From CAIWHR01 sp963709525 (lineage in GTDB: Bacteria; Pseudomonadota; Gammaproteobacteria; Burkholderiales; Casimicrobiaceae): a DNA stretch of 64,000 nt. This document shows, in pieces, positions 16,986 to 25,248 of this stretch. The stretch spans positions 62,001 through 126,000 of the forward strand of contig CAVPXB010000014.1 of assembly GCA_963709525.1 (NCBI GenBank). Direction: 5' to 3'. The translations under genes and the position numbers were made by a program. Position 1 is the stretch's first letter; every line of letters starts with the position of its first letter. The notes beneath the pieces are model-generated. The model was not told the origin of the DNA. It did no database searches and worked only from the letters and a program-made list of their open reading frames with translations.

Positions 16986-17696
16986 CTATCGGATCTCCAG
17001 GATCTTGCCGGTGCGAACGACGCCGGTCACGACCCGTCCGCCCACCAGCGCGGCCTGCGCGGACTGTCCGGCGGTCCCCTGCGTCAGCGCCTTGCCCTCG
17101 GCATTGACGGCAAAGCCCGTGCCGGAATAGATCACCCGGACCGGCTCGCCAGCCAGAAACTCCGGCGGCGTGCGCAGCATGTCGCGGCGCAGCGCCTCGC
17201 CGGGCTGGATGCCGCGGGTCGCGATGCGGCCTTCGGCCTGGTCGGGGGCGACGGCCAGCACGCCGGGCGCCCATTGCGACCATTCAACGCGCTCCATGCG
17301 CAGATCGTCCGCGCCGAGCATCTGGCCGCGCGCCACGGGACGCGCCGCGACCAACGCGGGACCGAACACCTTGACCTGGACGGGAACAAAAGCGGTCCAG
17401 TTGGCGCCCTCGACGCAGCGCATGCCCAGCGACGTCTTCCCCCACAGGCGGGTGCCCGACGGTATGAACGGCTCGTAGCGGGCGCAAGCCGCGAGATTGA
17501 GGCGCGAATCGGGCTCGCCGACCACCACCTCGACTTCGCCGTCGAAAGGCAGGGGCTGCTGGTCCAGAAAGAGGCGCAGGCGGGCCGACAGGTCCGCGGG
17601 AAGGCTGGCCGAGGCCACAGCGGCGATCGCCATCATGCCCGCGCAGAGCAGCAACGCGAGCCCGCAGCGCAGATTGGTCAACAGGGAAGTTTTCAT
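16986..17696 (-). CDS. flgA: P-ring assembly chaperone FlgA
   Basis: 236 residues with an N-terminal signal peptide (MKTSLLTNLRCGLALLLCAGM, cleaved near ASA). FlgA is a periplasmic chaperone for FlgI P-ring assembly. The C-terminal SAF-type domain shows VAARPVARGQMLGADDL, followed by GIQPGEALRRDMLRTPP and VRVIYSGTGFAVNAEGKALTQG. The start at 17696 was chosen because it yields the signal peptide; the longer frame has no leader. It is divergent from flgB. Confidence 0.94.
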   Translation of the reverse strand: MKTSLLTNLRCGLALLLCAGMMAIAAVASASLPADLSARLRLFLDQQPLPFDGEVEVVVGEPDSRLNLAACARYEPFIPSGTRLWGKTSLGMRCVEGANWTAFVPVQVKVFGPALVAARPVARGQMLGADDLRMERVEWSQWAPGVLAVAPDQAEGRIATRGIQPGEALRRDMLRTPPEFLAGEPVRVIYSGTGFAVNAEGKALTQGTAGQSAQAALVGGRVVTGVVRTGKILEIR

Positions 17697-17957
17697 CGGC
17701 TGTCCTGTCCTCTTCTGTCCGGCCAGCACCGCTCGATCTCGCGCAGCGGCACGGTACCGGCGACGTTTGAACTCATGCGGGCGAACCCGGCGCGTCATTG
17801 CTGATGGGTGCCATCGTAGGCAAAACGTGACCCGGGCGAGCGGCCGAATTGCGCCGGAAATCCGCGCCTTTTCCACCGATCAGCGCTGGGCAGGACTCCG
17901 ATAATCGGCAGCATCGGAGAGAAGTGCAGGGACGGCGGGAAAAATGAGGTGACTGCC
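17697..17957. other. Divergent flgA-flgB intergenic region
   Basis: 261 bp separate the divergent flgA and flgB starts. It contains CCGATAATCGG at about 17898-17908, close to sigma-28 -10 elements on both strands (7 of 8), but without clear -35 partners. No convincing sigma-54 GG-N10-GC site was found. An AGGTG site precedes the flgB ATG at 17958. No gene is visible. Confidence 0.45.
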
Positions 17958-18343
17958 ATGGTAACGGGACTCGACGCGATGATGCAGGTGCAGGTGGAGG
18001 CGCTTCGACTGCGCAGCTACCGGCAGGAATTGCTTGCCGCCAACCTGGCCAATGCCGACACGCCCAACCACAAGGCGGTCGACTTCGACTTCGGTGCCGC
18101 GCTGCGCGACGCGACCGCGACCCGTTCTGCCTCGGGTGCCTCGGCGCCACGGGCGCCGGCTTCGGCGTTCCGGCCGGGCCGCAGCTCCTGTACCACAACC
18201 CCTCGCAGGCCTCGCTCGACGGCAACAGCGTCGAAGCGGACGTCGAGCGGGCCAAGCTCGCCGACAACTCGGTTCGCTACGAAGCGGCGCTGCGGACCCT
18301 TACCGGGCAGATCAAGACCATGTTGTCCGCCATTCAGGGGTAA
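17958..18343 (+). pseudogene. flgB: Flagellar rod protein FlgB, one frameshift
   Basis: FlgB is a proximal rod subunit. The N-terminal half reads MVTGLDAMMQVQVEALRLRS then LLAANLANADTPNHKAVDFDF in one frame. Near 18141-18143 the coding sequence passes to another frame, which gives GAGFGVPAGPQLLYHNPSQ, SLDGNSVEADVE and YEAALRTLTGQIKTMLSAIQ, the standard FlgB C-terminus, ending at TAA 18341-18343. One missing G in TCGG(G) would restore a 128-residue protein. An essential rod gene broken beside intact rod genes suggests a sequence error, but a real mutation cannot be excluded. Confidence 0.88.
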
Positions 18344-18349
18344 GACGCG

Positions 18350-18757
18350 ATGTCACTCTTCAACATTTTCGAAATTTCAGGTTCGGCGATGCACGCCCAG
18401 TCGGCGCGCCTCAATACCGTGGCGTCGAACATCGCCAACGCCGACAGCGCCCCTGCACCCGGCGGCCAGGTCTATCGCTCCAAGCAGGTGGTCTTCCAGG
18501 CCGTGTCCACAACCCAGGGCGACGGGCCGGCGAAGGTGGCCGTCGCGGGCATTGTCGAATCGACGGCACCTCCGCGCAGCGTGTTCGACCCCAAGCATCC
18601 GCTGGCCGACGGCGAGGGCTACGTGTCGCTGCCCAACGTCAACGTGGTCGAAGAGATGGTGAACATGCTGTCGGCGTCGCGCTCGTACCAGACCAGCGTC
18701 GAGGTGATGAACACCGCCAAGACGATGTTGCAGAAAACCTTGAGTCTCGGCCAGTAG
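18350..18757 (+). CDS. flgC: Flagellar rod protein FlgC
   Basis: 135 residues, normal length. FlgC is a proximal rod subunit. It has the rod/hook N-motif SARLNTVASNIANADS and the C-terminal motif YVSLPNVNVVEEMVNMLSASRSYQTSVEVMN. It starts 7 bp after flgB and is followed by flgD after 17 bp. Confidence 0.97.
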   Translation: MSLFNIFEISGSAMHAQSARLNTVASNIANADSAPAPGGQVYRSKQVVFQAVSTTQGDGPAKVAVAGIVESTAPPRSVFDPKHPLADGEGYVSLPNVNVVEEMVNMLSASRSYQTSVEVMNTAKTMLQKTLSLGQ

Positions 18758-18774
18758 CGCCGTCAGGAGCCCCC

Positions 18775-19458
18775 ATGTCCGCAATTTCCCCGGCCGGATC
18801 CCTTTACTCGATGGCCGCCGATGCCAGCAGCGCGGCGACGGCAGCCGCCGCCACCAGGACCGATTCCGCATCCGATGTCGCCAACCGCTTCCTCACGCTG
18901 CTCGTCACCCAGCTGCAGAACCAGGATCCGCTGAATCCCCTGGACAACGCGCAGGTGACCTCGCAGCTCGCACAACTTTCGACGGTCAACGGCATCAACA
19001 AGCTGAACGACACGCTTTCCGGCCTGGTCGCGTCCTTCGGCGCCAACCAGTACCTGCAGGCGGCCGGACTGGTCGGGCACGACGTGCTGGTGCCCGGAAG
19101 TGCGCTGGCGCTGGCAGGCGGCAAGGGAGCCGGCGGCTTCACGCTCGACGCCAATGCCGACAAGGTCGTGGTGACGATCAGCGACGCCGCGGGCCAACGG
19201 GTGCGGCAGTTCGACCTGGGCGCTGTCTCGGCGGGCGTGCAGCGCTTCGATTGGGATGGCAAGACCGACGCCGGCGTCGTGGTCGCGGACGGCAAGTTCC
19301 AGATCGGCATCACCGCCACCATCGACGGCAAGGCGGTGCAACTCGACCCGCTTTCGTCGGGCAAGGTCACCGGTGTCGTCCCGGGAAGCAACGGAACACA
19401 GGTACAGGTCGCCGGCTTGGGCCTCGTCGATCTGTCCGGCATCAAGCAAATCAACTGA
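18775..19458 (+). CDS. flgD: Flagellar hook cap protein FlgD
   Basis: 227 residues. FlgD caps the growing hook and folds FlgE subunits into place. The N-terminal export and assembly region has RFLTLLVTQLQNQDPLNPLDNAQVTSQLAQLST in frame, followed by Ig-like and tudor-like domains (FDWDGKTDAGVVVADGKFQIGI). Start ATG 18775 follows GGAG by six bases. Confidence 0.97.
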   Translation: MSAISPAGSLYSMAADASSAATAAAATRTDSASDVANRFLTLLVTQLQNQDPLNPLDNAQVTSQLAQLSTVNGINKLNDTLSGLVASFGANQYLQAAGLVGHDVLVPGSALALAGGKGAGGFTLDANADKVVVTISDAAGQRVRQFDLGAVSAGVQRFDWDGKTDAGVVVADGKFQIGITATIDGKAVQLDPLSSGKVTGVVPGSNGTQVQVAGLGLVDLSGIKQIN

Positions 19459-19470
19459 CAAGGAGCATCC

Positions 19471-20688
19471 ATGGGCTTCCAGCAAGGACTTTCCGGCCTC
19501 AACGCCGCTTCCCGCAATCTCGACGTCATCGGCAACAACGTTGCCAACGCCACCACCGTCGGATTCAAGCAGTCGCAGGTGCTGTTCGCGGACGTGTTCG
19601 CGAACTCGATCGGCGGATCCACCGGGACCGGAGCGGGCATCGGCGTCGCGGTCGCGGGCGTGCAGGCGGAATTCACGCAGGGCAACATCACGACGACCGG
19701 CAGCCCGCTCGACATGGCGATCAACGGCAACGGCTTCTTTCGCCTGGACAACAACGGCACGATCACGTGGTCGCGCAATGGCCAGCTCCATCTGGACAAG
19801 GACGGTTACATCGTCAATCCGATGGGGGGCAAGCTCACCGGCTACGCGGTCAACGCCCAGGCGCAGGTCGTGCCCTCGAATCCCGGGCCTCTGCAGGTCA
19901 ACAGGGCCGATTTTCCGCCGCAGGCCACGACCGCGAGCGAAATGCAGCTGAACCTCGACTCGCGCGAAGCGGTGATCACCGCTGCGTTCAACGTCAACGA
20001 CTCGACGACCTACAACAAGGCGTCGTCGATGACCGTGTACGACAGTCTCGGCAATCCGCATGCGATGGGGAGTTATTTCGTCAAGACGGCGGCAGGCGCC
20101 TGGACCGTCTACGGCGCCGTGGACGGCACGCCGCTCGCCGCCGCGCTGGGAACGCTCAATTTCCAATCCGACGGCACGATCAACACGACAACGACAACCT
20201 TGCCGTTCAACGTGTCGGTCGCGCTTACCAATGCGGCATCGACGCCGTTCGTCTTCACGCTCGATTTCACCGGCACGACGCAGTACGGCAGCGCCTTCGG
20301 CGTGAACACGCTGACGCAGGACGGCTACACGTCGGGCCGCCTGTCGGGCTTCGGTGTCGGTGCGGATGGCATGCTCACCGGCCGCTACACCAATGGCCAG
20401 TCGCGTCCGCTGGGTCAGGTCGTGCTGGGGAGCTTTCCCAATCCCAGCGGGCTGAACCCGCTGGGCAACAACCAGTGGGCCGATACCGCCGCATCGGGTC
20501 AGCCGACGATCGGCGCACCAGGCTCCAGCAGCAACGGCGTGCTGCAGGCGGGTGCGGTCGAGGAATCGAACGTGGATCTCACCGAGGAACTCGTCAACAT
20601 GATCACCGCGCAGCGCGTCTACCAGGCCAACGCGCAGACGATCAAGACGCAGGACCAGATCCTGGCGACGCTGGTGAACCTGCGCTGA
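19471..20688 (+). CDS. flgE: Flagellar hook protein FlgE
   Basis: 405 residues. FlgE polymerises into the hook. N-terminal LSGLNAASRNLDVIGNNVAN and C-terminal VDLTEELVNMITAQRVYQANAQTIKT motifs enclose the variable D1/D2 domains. It starts 12 bp after flgD with an AAGGAGC site. The length is near that of enterobacterial FlgE, so no large surface insertion is present. Confidence 0.97.
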   Translation: MGFQQGLSGLNAASRNLDVIGNNVANATTVGFKQSQVLFADVFANSIGGSTGTGAGIGVAVAGVQAEFTQGNITTTGSPLDMAINGNGFFRLDNNGTITWSRNGQLHLDKDGYIVNPMGGKLTGYAVNAQAQVVPSNPGPLQVNRADFPPQATTASEMQLNLDSREAVITAAFNVNDSTTYNKASSMTVYDSLGNPHAMGSYFVKTAAGAWTVYGAVDGTPLAAALGTLNFQSDGTINTTTTTLPFNVSVALTNAASTPFVFTLDFTGTTQYGSAFGVNTLTQDGYTSGRLSGFGVGADGMLTGRYTNGQSRPLGQVVLGSFPNPSGLNPLGNNQWADTAASGQPTIGAPGSSSNGVLQAGAVEESNVDLTEELVNMITAQRVYQANAQTIKTQDQILATLVNLR

Positions 20689-20710
20689 TCCCTGATCCCC
20701 GATCCCTGCC

Positions 20711-21451
20711 ATGGACCGACTGATCTACATCGCGATGACCGGCGCCCAACAGGCGTTTCATCGGCAAGCGGTGACATCGAACAACCTCGCCAACGCCTCG
20801 ACCGCAGGCTACAAGGCGGAGACCTCCGCGTATCGCACCGCGCAGGTAGTCGGGCCGGGATTGCCGGCGCGCGCGTATGCGATCGACACCACGCAGGGCG
20901 CCGACCTCGGGGCTGGCGCCGTCAAGCCCACCGGGCGCGATCTCGACGTGGCCATCCAGGGCGACGGCTTCTTCGCGGTACAGGCGCTGGACGGCAACGA
21001 GGCCTACACGCGCGGCGGCAGCTTCAGGGTCAGCGCCGACGGCGAACTGCAGACACGCAACGGGATACCGGTGGTGGGCGAGGGCGGGCCGATCTCGATT
21101 CCGCAGGACAGCAAGCTCTCCATCGGCCCCGACGGCACCATCTCGACGGTGGACCTGGGTCAGACACCGAACAACGTCGCCGTGATCGGTCGCCTGAAGC
21201 TCGTCAACCCGGAGAAGGCCGACCTCGTTCGCGGCAACGACGGGCTGTTCCGCACTCGCGGCGGCAACCCGGCGGACGCCGATCCGAATGTCGTGGTGGT
21301 CGCCGGCGCCCTGGAAGACAGCAACGTCAATCCGGTGTCGACGATGGTCGATATGATCAACCTGGCGCGGCAGTACGACCTGCACATGAAGATGCTGCAG
21401 ACCGCCGACGCCAACGCTCAGAAGGCCAACCAGTTGCTGGCCAGCGGATGA
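20711..21451 (+). CDS. flgF: Flagellar rod protein FlgF
   Basis: 246 residues, a proximal rod subunit. It has N-terminal MDRLIYIAMTGAQQAF and SNNLANASTAGYKAE motifs, then LDVAIQGDGFFAVQ and a C-terminal LEDSNVNPVSTMVDMINLARQYDLHMKML motif. It sits between flgE and flgG in the standard order. Confidence 0.97.
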   Translation: MDRLIYIAMTGAQQAFHRQAVTSNNLANASTAGYKAETSAYRTAQVVGPGLPARAYAIDTTQGADLGAGAVKPTGRDLDVAIQGDGFFAVQALDGNEAYTRGGSFRVSADGELQTRNGIPVVGEGGPISIPQDSKLSIGPDGTISTVDLGQTPNNVAVIGRLKLVNPEKADLVRGNDGLFRTRGGNPADADPNVVVVAGALEDSNVNPVSTMVDMINLARQYDLHMKMLQTADANAQKANQLLASG

Positions 21452-21488
21452 TCCGCGGGCCGCGCCCAACCGAAGCGAAAGACATCCG

Positions 21489-22271
21489 ATGATCCGCTCC
21501 CTCTGGATATCCAAGACCGGCCTCGACGCGCAGCAGACGAGCCTCGATGTGATCTCGAACAACCTCGCCAACGTCAGCACCAGCGGCTACAAGCGATCGC
21601 GCGCGGTGTTCGAGGATCTCCTGTACCAGACGGTCCGGCAGCCGGGCGCGCAGTCGTCGCAGCAGACGCAGCTGCCCACCGGCCTGCAGCTCGGCACCGG
21701 CGTGCGCACGGTGGCGACCGAGCGCATCTTCACCCAGGGCAACCTGCAGCAGACCGGCAACTCGCTCGACGTGGCGATCAACGGCCAGGGCTTCTACCAG
21801 GTGACGATGCCCGACGGCACCACCGCCTACACCCGCGACGGGCAGTTTCACCTCGACTCGCAGGGGCAGATCGTGACCTCGAGCGGCTACACCTTGTCGC
21901 CGGCGATCACGATCCCCGCCAACGCGCAGACGATCACCATCGGCCGCGACGGTGTCATCAGCGTCACGCTGCCGGCGAGCACGGCGGCGACGCAGGTCGG
22001 GACGCTGCAGCTGGCGACGTTCATCAATTCCGCGGGTCTTCAGGGGCGCGGCGAGAACCTGTACGTCGAAACCGCGTCATCGGGCACCGCGTCGACCAAC
22101 ACGCCCGGCAGCAACGGTGCCGGCACCGTCCAGCAGAGCTACATCGAGACCTCGAACGTCAACGTGGTCGAGGAAATGGTCAACATGATCCAGACCCAGC
22201 GCGCCTACGAGCTCAATTCCAAGGCGGTCCAGACCGCCGACCAGATGCTGGCGCGTCTGGCCCAGCTCTGA
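21489..22271 (+). CDS. flgG: Flagellar distal rod protein FlgG
   Basis: 260 residues, the usual length. FlgG forms the distal rod. The N-terminus MIRSLWISKTGLDAQQ, then ISNNLANVSTSGYKRSRAVFEDLLYQ, the central LDVAINGQGFYQV and the C-terminal ETSNVNVVEEMVNMIQTQRAYELNSKA motif are all family hallmarks. Confidence 0.98.
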   Translation: MIRSLWISKTGLDAQQTSLDVISNNLANVSTSGYKRSRAVFEDLLYQTVRQPGAQSSQQTQLPTGLQLGTGVRTVATERIFTQGNLQQTGNSLDVAINGQGFYQVTMPDGTTAYTRDGQFHLDSQGQIVTSSGYTLSPAITIPANAQTITIGRDGVISVTLPASTAATQVGTLQLATFINSAGLQGRGENLYVETASSGTASTNTPGSNGAGTVQQSYIETSNVNVVEEMVNMIQTQRAYELNSKAVQTADQMLARLAQL

Positions 22272-22295
22272 CACGCATCGTACCGAGGAAGCCCC

Positions 22296-23006
22296 ATGAC
22301 CCACCGACCGATCGAAGCGACCCGCGAGCGTCCCGGCCGGCTCGGCCTCGTCGTCGCGTGCCTGGCGATCGCCACCGTGCTGTCCGGCTGCGTCGCGCCG
22401 TGGCGCGTCGTCGAAGTGCGGCAGCCGCTGAGCGCGCAGCCGATCGTCGCGGCGATTCCGCCGTCGATGAACGGCGCCATCTTCCAGCTCTCGTCGTATC
22501 AACCGCTGTTCGAGGACCGGCGGGCGCGCAGGGTCGGTGACACGCTGACGATCAACATCAACGAAAAGCTCAACGCCAGCAAGACCGCGGCGACCACGGC
22601 GAGCCGCACCGGCAACACGAAGTTCGCCGTGCCGGAAATCAAGGGCATGCCGGGCGTGAACCTCCAGGGCGCCTCGGTCGTCGCCAATTCGGCGCAGGAC
22701 TTCGAAGGCGAGGGCGACTCGGGCGCCAACAACGTGTTCACCGGCACGATCACGGTCACCGTGATCGAAGTGCTGGCCAACGGCAACCTCGCGGTCAGCG
22801 GCGAAAAGCAGCTCGGCATCAACCAGGGATCGGAATTCGTCCGCGTGTCGGGAATCGTCAATCCGCAGAACATCCTTCCGGGCAACGTCGTGTCCTCGAC
22901 GCAGGTCGCCGACGCGCGGCTGGAGTATCGCGGCACCGGCTATATCGACGAGGCGCAGACGATGGGCTGGCTGGCTCGCGCCTTCCAGTCGATCCTGCCG
23001 TTCTAG
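22296..23006 (+). CDS. flgH: Flagellar L-ring lipoprotein FlgH
   Basis: 236 residues. FlgH forms the outer-membrane L ring. A lipoprotein signal ends in the lipobox LSGC with Cys32. Downstream, LFEDRRARRVGDTLTININEKLNASK and the C-terminal GNVVSSTQVADARLEYRGTGYI then GWLARAFQSILPF are typical. GAGGAAG precedes the start. Confidence 0.97.
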   Translation: MTHRPIEATRERPGRLGLVVACLAIATVLSGCVAPWRVVEVRQPLSAQPIVAAIPPSMNGAIFQLSSYQPLFEDRRARRVGDTLTININEKLNASKTAATTASRTGNTKFAVPEIKGMPGVNLQGASVVANSAQDFEGEGDSGANNVFTGTITVTVIEVLANGNLAVSGEKQLGINQGSEFVRVSGIVNPQNILPGNVVSSTQVADARLEYRGTGYIDEAQTMGWLARAFQSILPF

Positions 23007-23038
23007 TCAGGGGACACAGGACAGAAGGCAGAGGACAG

Positions 23039-24214
23039 ATGGTCACCTCGGGAATTGCGATGAAAACAGCAAACGTCAGCGCCACAGCACCGGTACGGAC
23101 CGTGGCACTCATCCGGTGGCGGGCGGTGCTGCTGCTGGCTGCGCTGGCTTGCCTGTGGCCGCTCGCGTCGCCCGCAGAACGGATCAAGGACCTCGCCAAC
23201 GTGCAGGGCGTGCGCCCGAACCAGTTGATCGGCTACGGCCTGGTCGTGGGCCTGGACGGCAGCGGCGACCAGACGACGCAGACGCCGTTCACCGTGCAGA
23301 GCCTCAATGCAATGCTGTCGCAGTTCGGGATCAACATGCCACCGGGAAACAGTCTGCAGCTCAAGAACGTCGCCGCGGTGATGGTGACCGGCCAGCTGCC
23401 GTCATTCGGACAGCCGGGGCAGGTTTTCGACGTCACCGTATCGTCGCTGGGCAATTCCAAGAGCCTGCGCGGCGGCACGCTGCTGCTGACATCGCTCAAG
23501 GGCGTCGACGGCCAGGTCTACGCGCTGGCACAGGGCAACGTCGCCGTCGGTGGCGCCGGCGCGTCGGCAGGCGGCAGCAAGACCCAGATCAACCACCTGT
23601 CCGCCGGGCGCATCCCCAGCGGCGCCACCATCGAGCGCTCGGTGCCGTCGACCGTGGGCCAGGGCGAGTTTGTCCATCTGGAGTTGCGAGAAACCGATTT
23701 CGGCACCGCGCGACTCGTCTCGCAGGCGATCAACAAGCTGAAGGGCGAGAGCCTGGCCACCGCGGTCGATGGCCGCACCATCCGCGTCAAGAGCCCGCGC
23801 ACCATCGACGATCGTGTCGCCTTCATTTCGGAGCTGCAGGAAATCGACATCACGACCTTGAAGCCGGCTGCGCGCGTGGTGCTCAACTCGCGCACCGGCG
23901 TGATCGTCGCCAATACCTCGGTGACGCTGGAAGCCTGCGCCGTCGCCGCCGGCAACCTGACGGTCGTCGTCGACAGCGTGCCCGTGATCAGCCAGCCGGC
24001 ACCGTTTTCGCAGGGCCAGACGGTGGTCACCGAGCAGGCGCAGATCTCCGTGAAGCAGGAGGGCAAGGGCATGTCGGTCGTCCCCGCCGCCGCGCAGCTC
24101 GCGGATGTCGTCAAGGGGCTCAACGCGCTGGGTGCGACGCCTGGCGACCTCCTGTCGATCCTGCAGGCGATGAAGTCCGCCGGGGCGCTCAAGGCCGAAC
24201 TCGAGGTGATCTGA
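23039..24214 (+). CDS. flgI: Flagellar P-ring protein FlgI
   Basis: 391 residues. FlgI forms the periplasmic P ring around the rod, with help from FlgA. A signal peptide (hydrophobic LLLAALACLWPLASPA) is followed by the mature start ERIKDLANVQGVRPNQLIGYGLVVGLDG. ATG 23039 has GAGG upstream; ATG 23060 is a plausible alternative start that shortens the leader. flgJ begins 2 bp after the stop. Confidence 0.97.
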   Translation: MVTSGIAMKTANVSATAPVRTVALIRWRAVLLLAALACLWPLASPAERIKDLANVQGVRPNQLIGYGLVVGLDGSGDQTTQTPFTVQSLNAMLSQFGINMPPGNSLQLKNVAAVMVTGQLPSFGQPGQVFDVTVSSLGNSKSLRGGTLLLTSLKGVDGQVYALAQGNVAVGGAGASAGGSKTQINHLSAGRIPSGATIERSVPSTVGQGEFVHLELRETDFGTARLVSQAINKLKGESLATAVDGRTIRVKSPRTIDDRVAFISELQEIDITTLKPAARVVLNSRTGVIVANTSVTLEACAVAAGNLTVVVDSVPVISQPAPFSQGQTVVTEQAQISVKQEGKGMSVVPAAAQLADVVKGLNALGATPGDLLSILQAMKSAGALKAELEVI

Positions 24215-24216
24215 CC

Positions 24217-25221
24217 ATGGCGTTGCAGAATCTCGTCGCCGGCGATGTCGGCAGCCAGATGGCGCTGGATGCACGGGCGCTGTCGGGATTGAAGCTGCAG
24301 GCGAAAGCGGCGCCCGCCGAAGCGCTGCGCGGCGCGGCCAGCCAGTTCGAAGCGCTGTTCCTGCAGATGTTGCTGAAGAGCATGCGCGAGGCCCTGCCGC
24401 AGGACGGGCCGTTCGCCAGCGATACCACCAAGACCTACACGGCGATGTTCGACCAGCAGATGGCGCAGCAGCTGGCCAGGAAGGGCATCGGCGTGGCCGA
24501 TCTCCTGGTCAAGCAGCTTTCCCCGCGCACGACGGCGGCAACGCCCACAACGGCCACGAACAGCGTGACCGGCGCGCCGGTGCCCGCGGCAACAGCGGGC
24601 ACTGCCAAAGCCGCCACCGCAGGCAGCAGCGGAGCCGTCGGCACGACCGAAAGGCTCGGTGCTACCGCTGCGCGAATCGCCGCCGGCGCAGCCAGCCTTC
24701 CGGAAACGGCGCGGGGATTCATCGAAAAGATGCGCCCGCACGCCGAAGCGGTGGCGCAGGCAGCGGGCATCCCGGTGTCGTTCCTGCTCGCCCAGGCGGC
24801 GCTCGAGACCGGCTGGGGTCGCCACCAGCCACGATCGGCGGACGGCGCGGCGAGCAACAATCTCTTCGGCATCAAGGCCGGGGCCAGCTGGAACGGCGCC
24901 AAAGCGATTGCGGCGACCACCGAGTATGTCGCCGGCAAAGCGGTGACCGCGCTGGAATCGTTCCGGGCCTACGGATCCCATACCGAAGCGTTCCAGGATT
25001 TTGCCCGCCTGATCCGCGGCAATCCGCGTTACGCCGGCGTCATCGCCAATACCGGTGATGCGGCCGCGTACGCGCGCAGCCTGCAACAGGCCGGTTATGC
25101 CACCGACCCGCGCTACGCCGAAAAACTCACTCGGATGATCGAGGCCGTGGCCCGGCACGCCGCGGGCGGCGGGGCTCAAGTTTCGACCGCGGCGGCCGTT
25201 AAACGAAGTGGTTCGGCATAG
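24217..25221 (+). CDS. flgJ: Rod cap and peptidoglycan hydrolase FlgJ
   Basis: 334 residues. The N-terminal rod-cap domain (ASQFEALFLQMLLKSMREALP, TYTAMFDQQMAQQLARKGIGVADLLV) is joined by an Ala/Thr-rich linker (about 105-165) to a glucosaminidase-type hydrolase domain with catalytic Glu197 in AALETGWGRH, then SNNLFGIKAG and YATDPRYAEKL. It opens the cell wall for the rod. This dual-domain form is the one found in beta- and gammaproteobacteria. Confidence 0.97.
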   Translation: MALQNLVAGDVGSQMALDARALSGLKLQAKAAPAEALRGAASQFEALFLQMLLKSMREALPQDGPFASDTTKTYTAMFDQQMAQQLARKGIGVADLLVKQLSPRTTAATPTTATNSVTGAPVPAATAGTAKAATAGSSGAVGTTERLGATAARIAAGAASLPETARGFIEKMRPHAEAVAQAAGIPVSFLLAQAALETGWGRHQPRSADGAASNNLFGIKAGASWNGAKAIAATTEYVAGKAVTALESFRAYGSHTEAFQDFARLIRGNPRYAGVIANTGDAAAYARSLQQAGYATDPRYAEKLTRMIEAVARHAAGGGAQVSTAAAVKRSGSA

Positions 25222-25248
25222 CGCCGACCTCAGTTTCGAGGACAGACG

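Noticed and set aside
23116..25221. 701-codon frame running through flgI into flgJ
   Set aside because: Only the last 334 codons carry FlgJ motifs; the upstream part is an out-of-frame reading of flgI.
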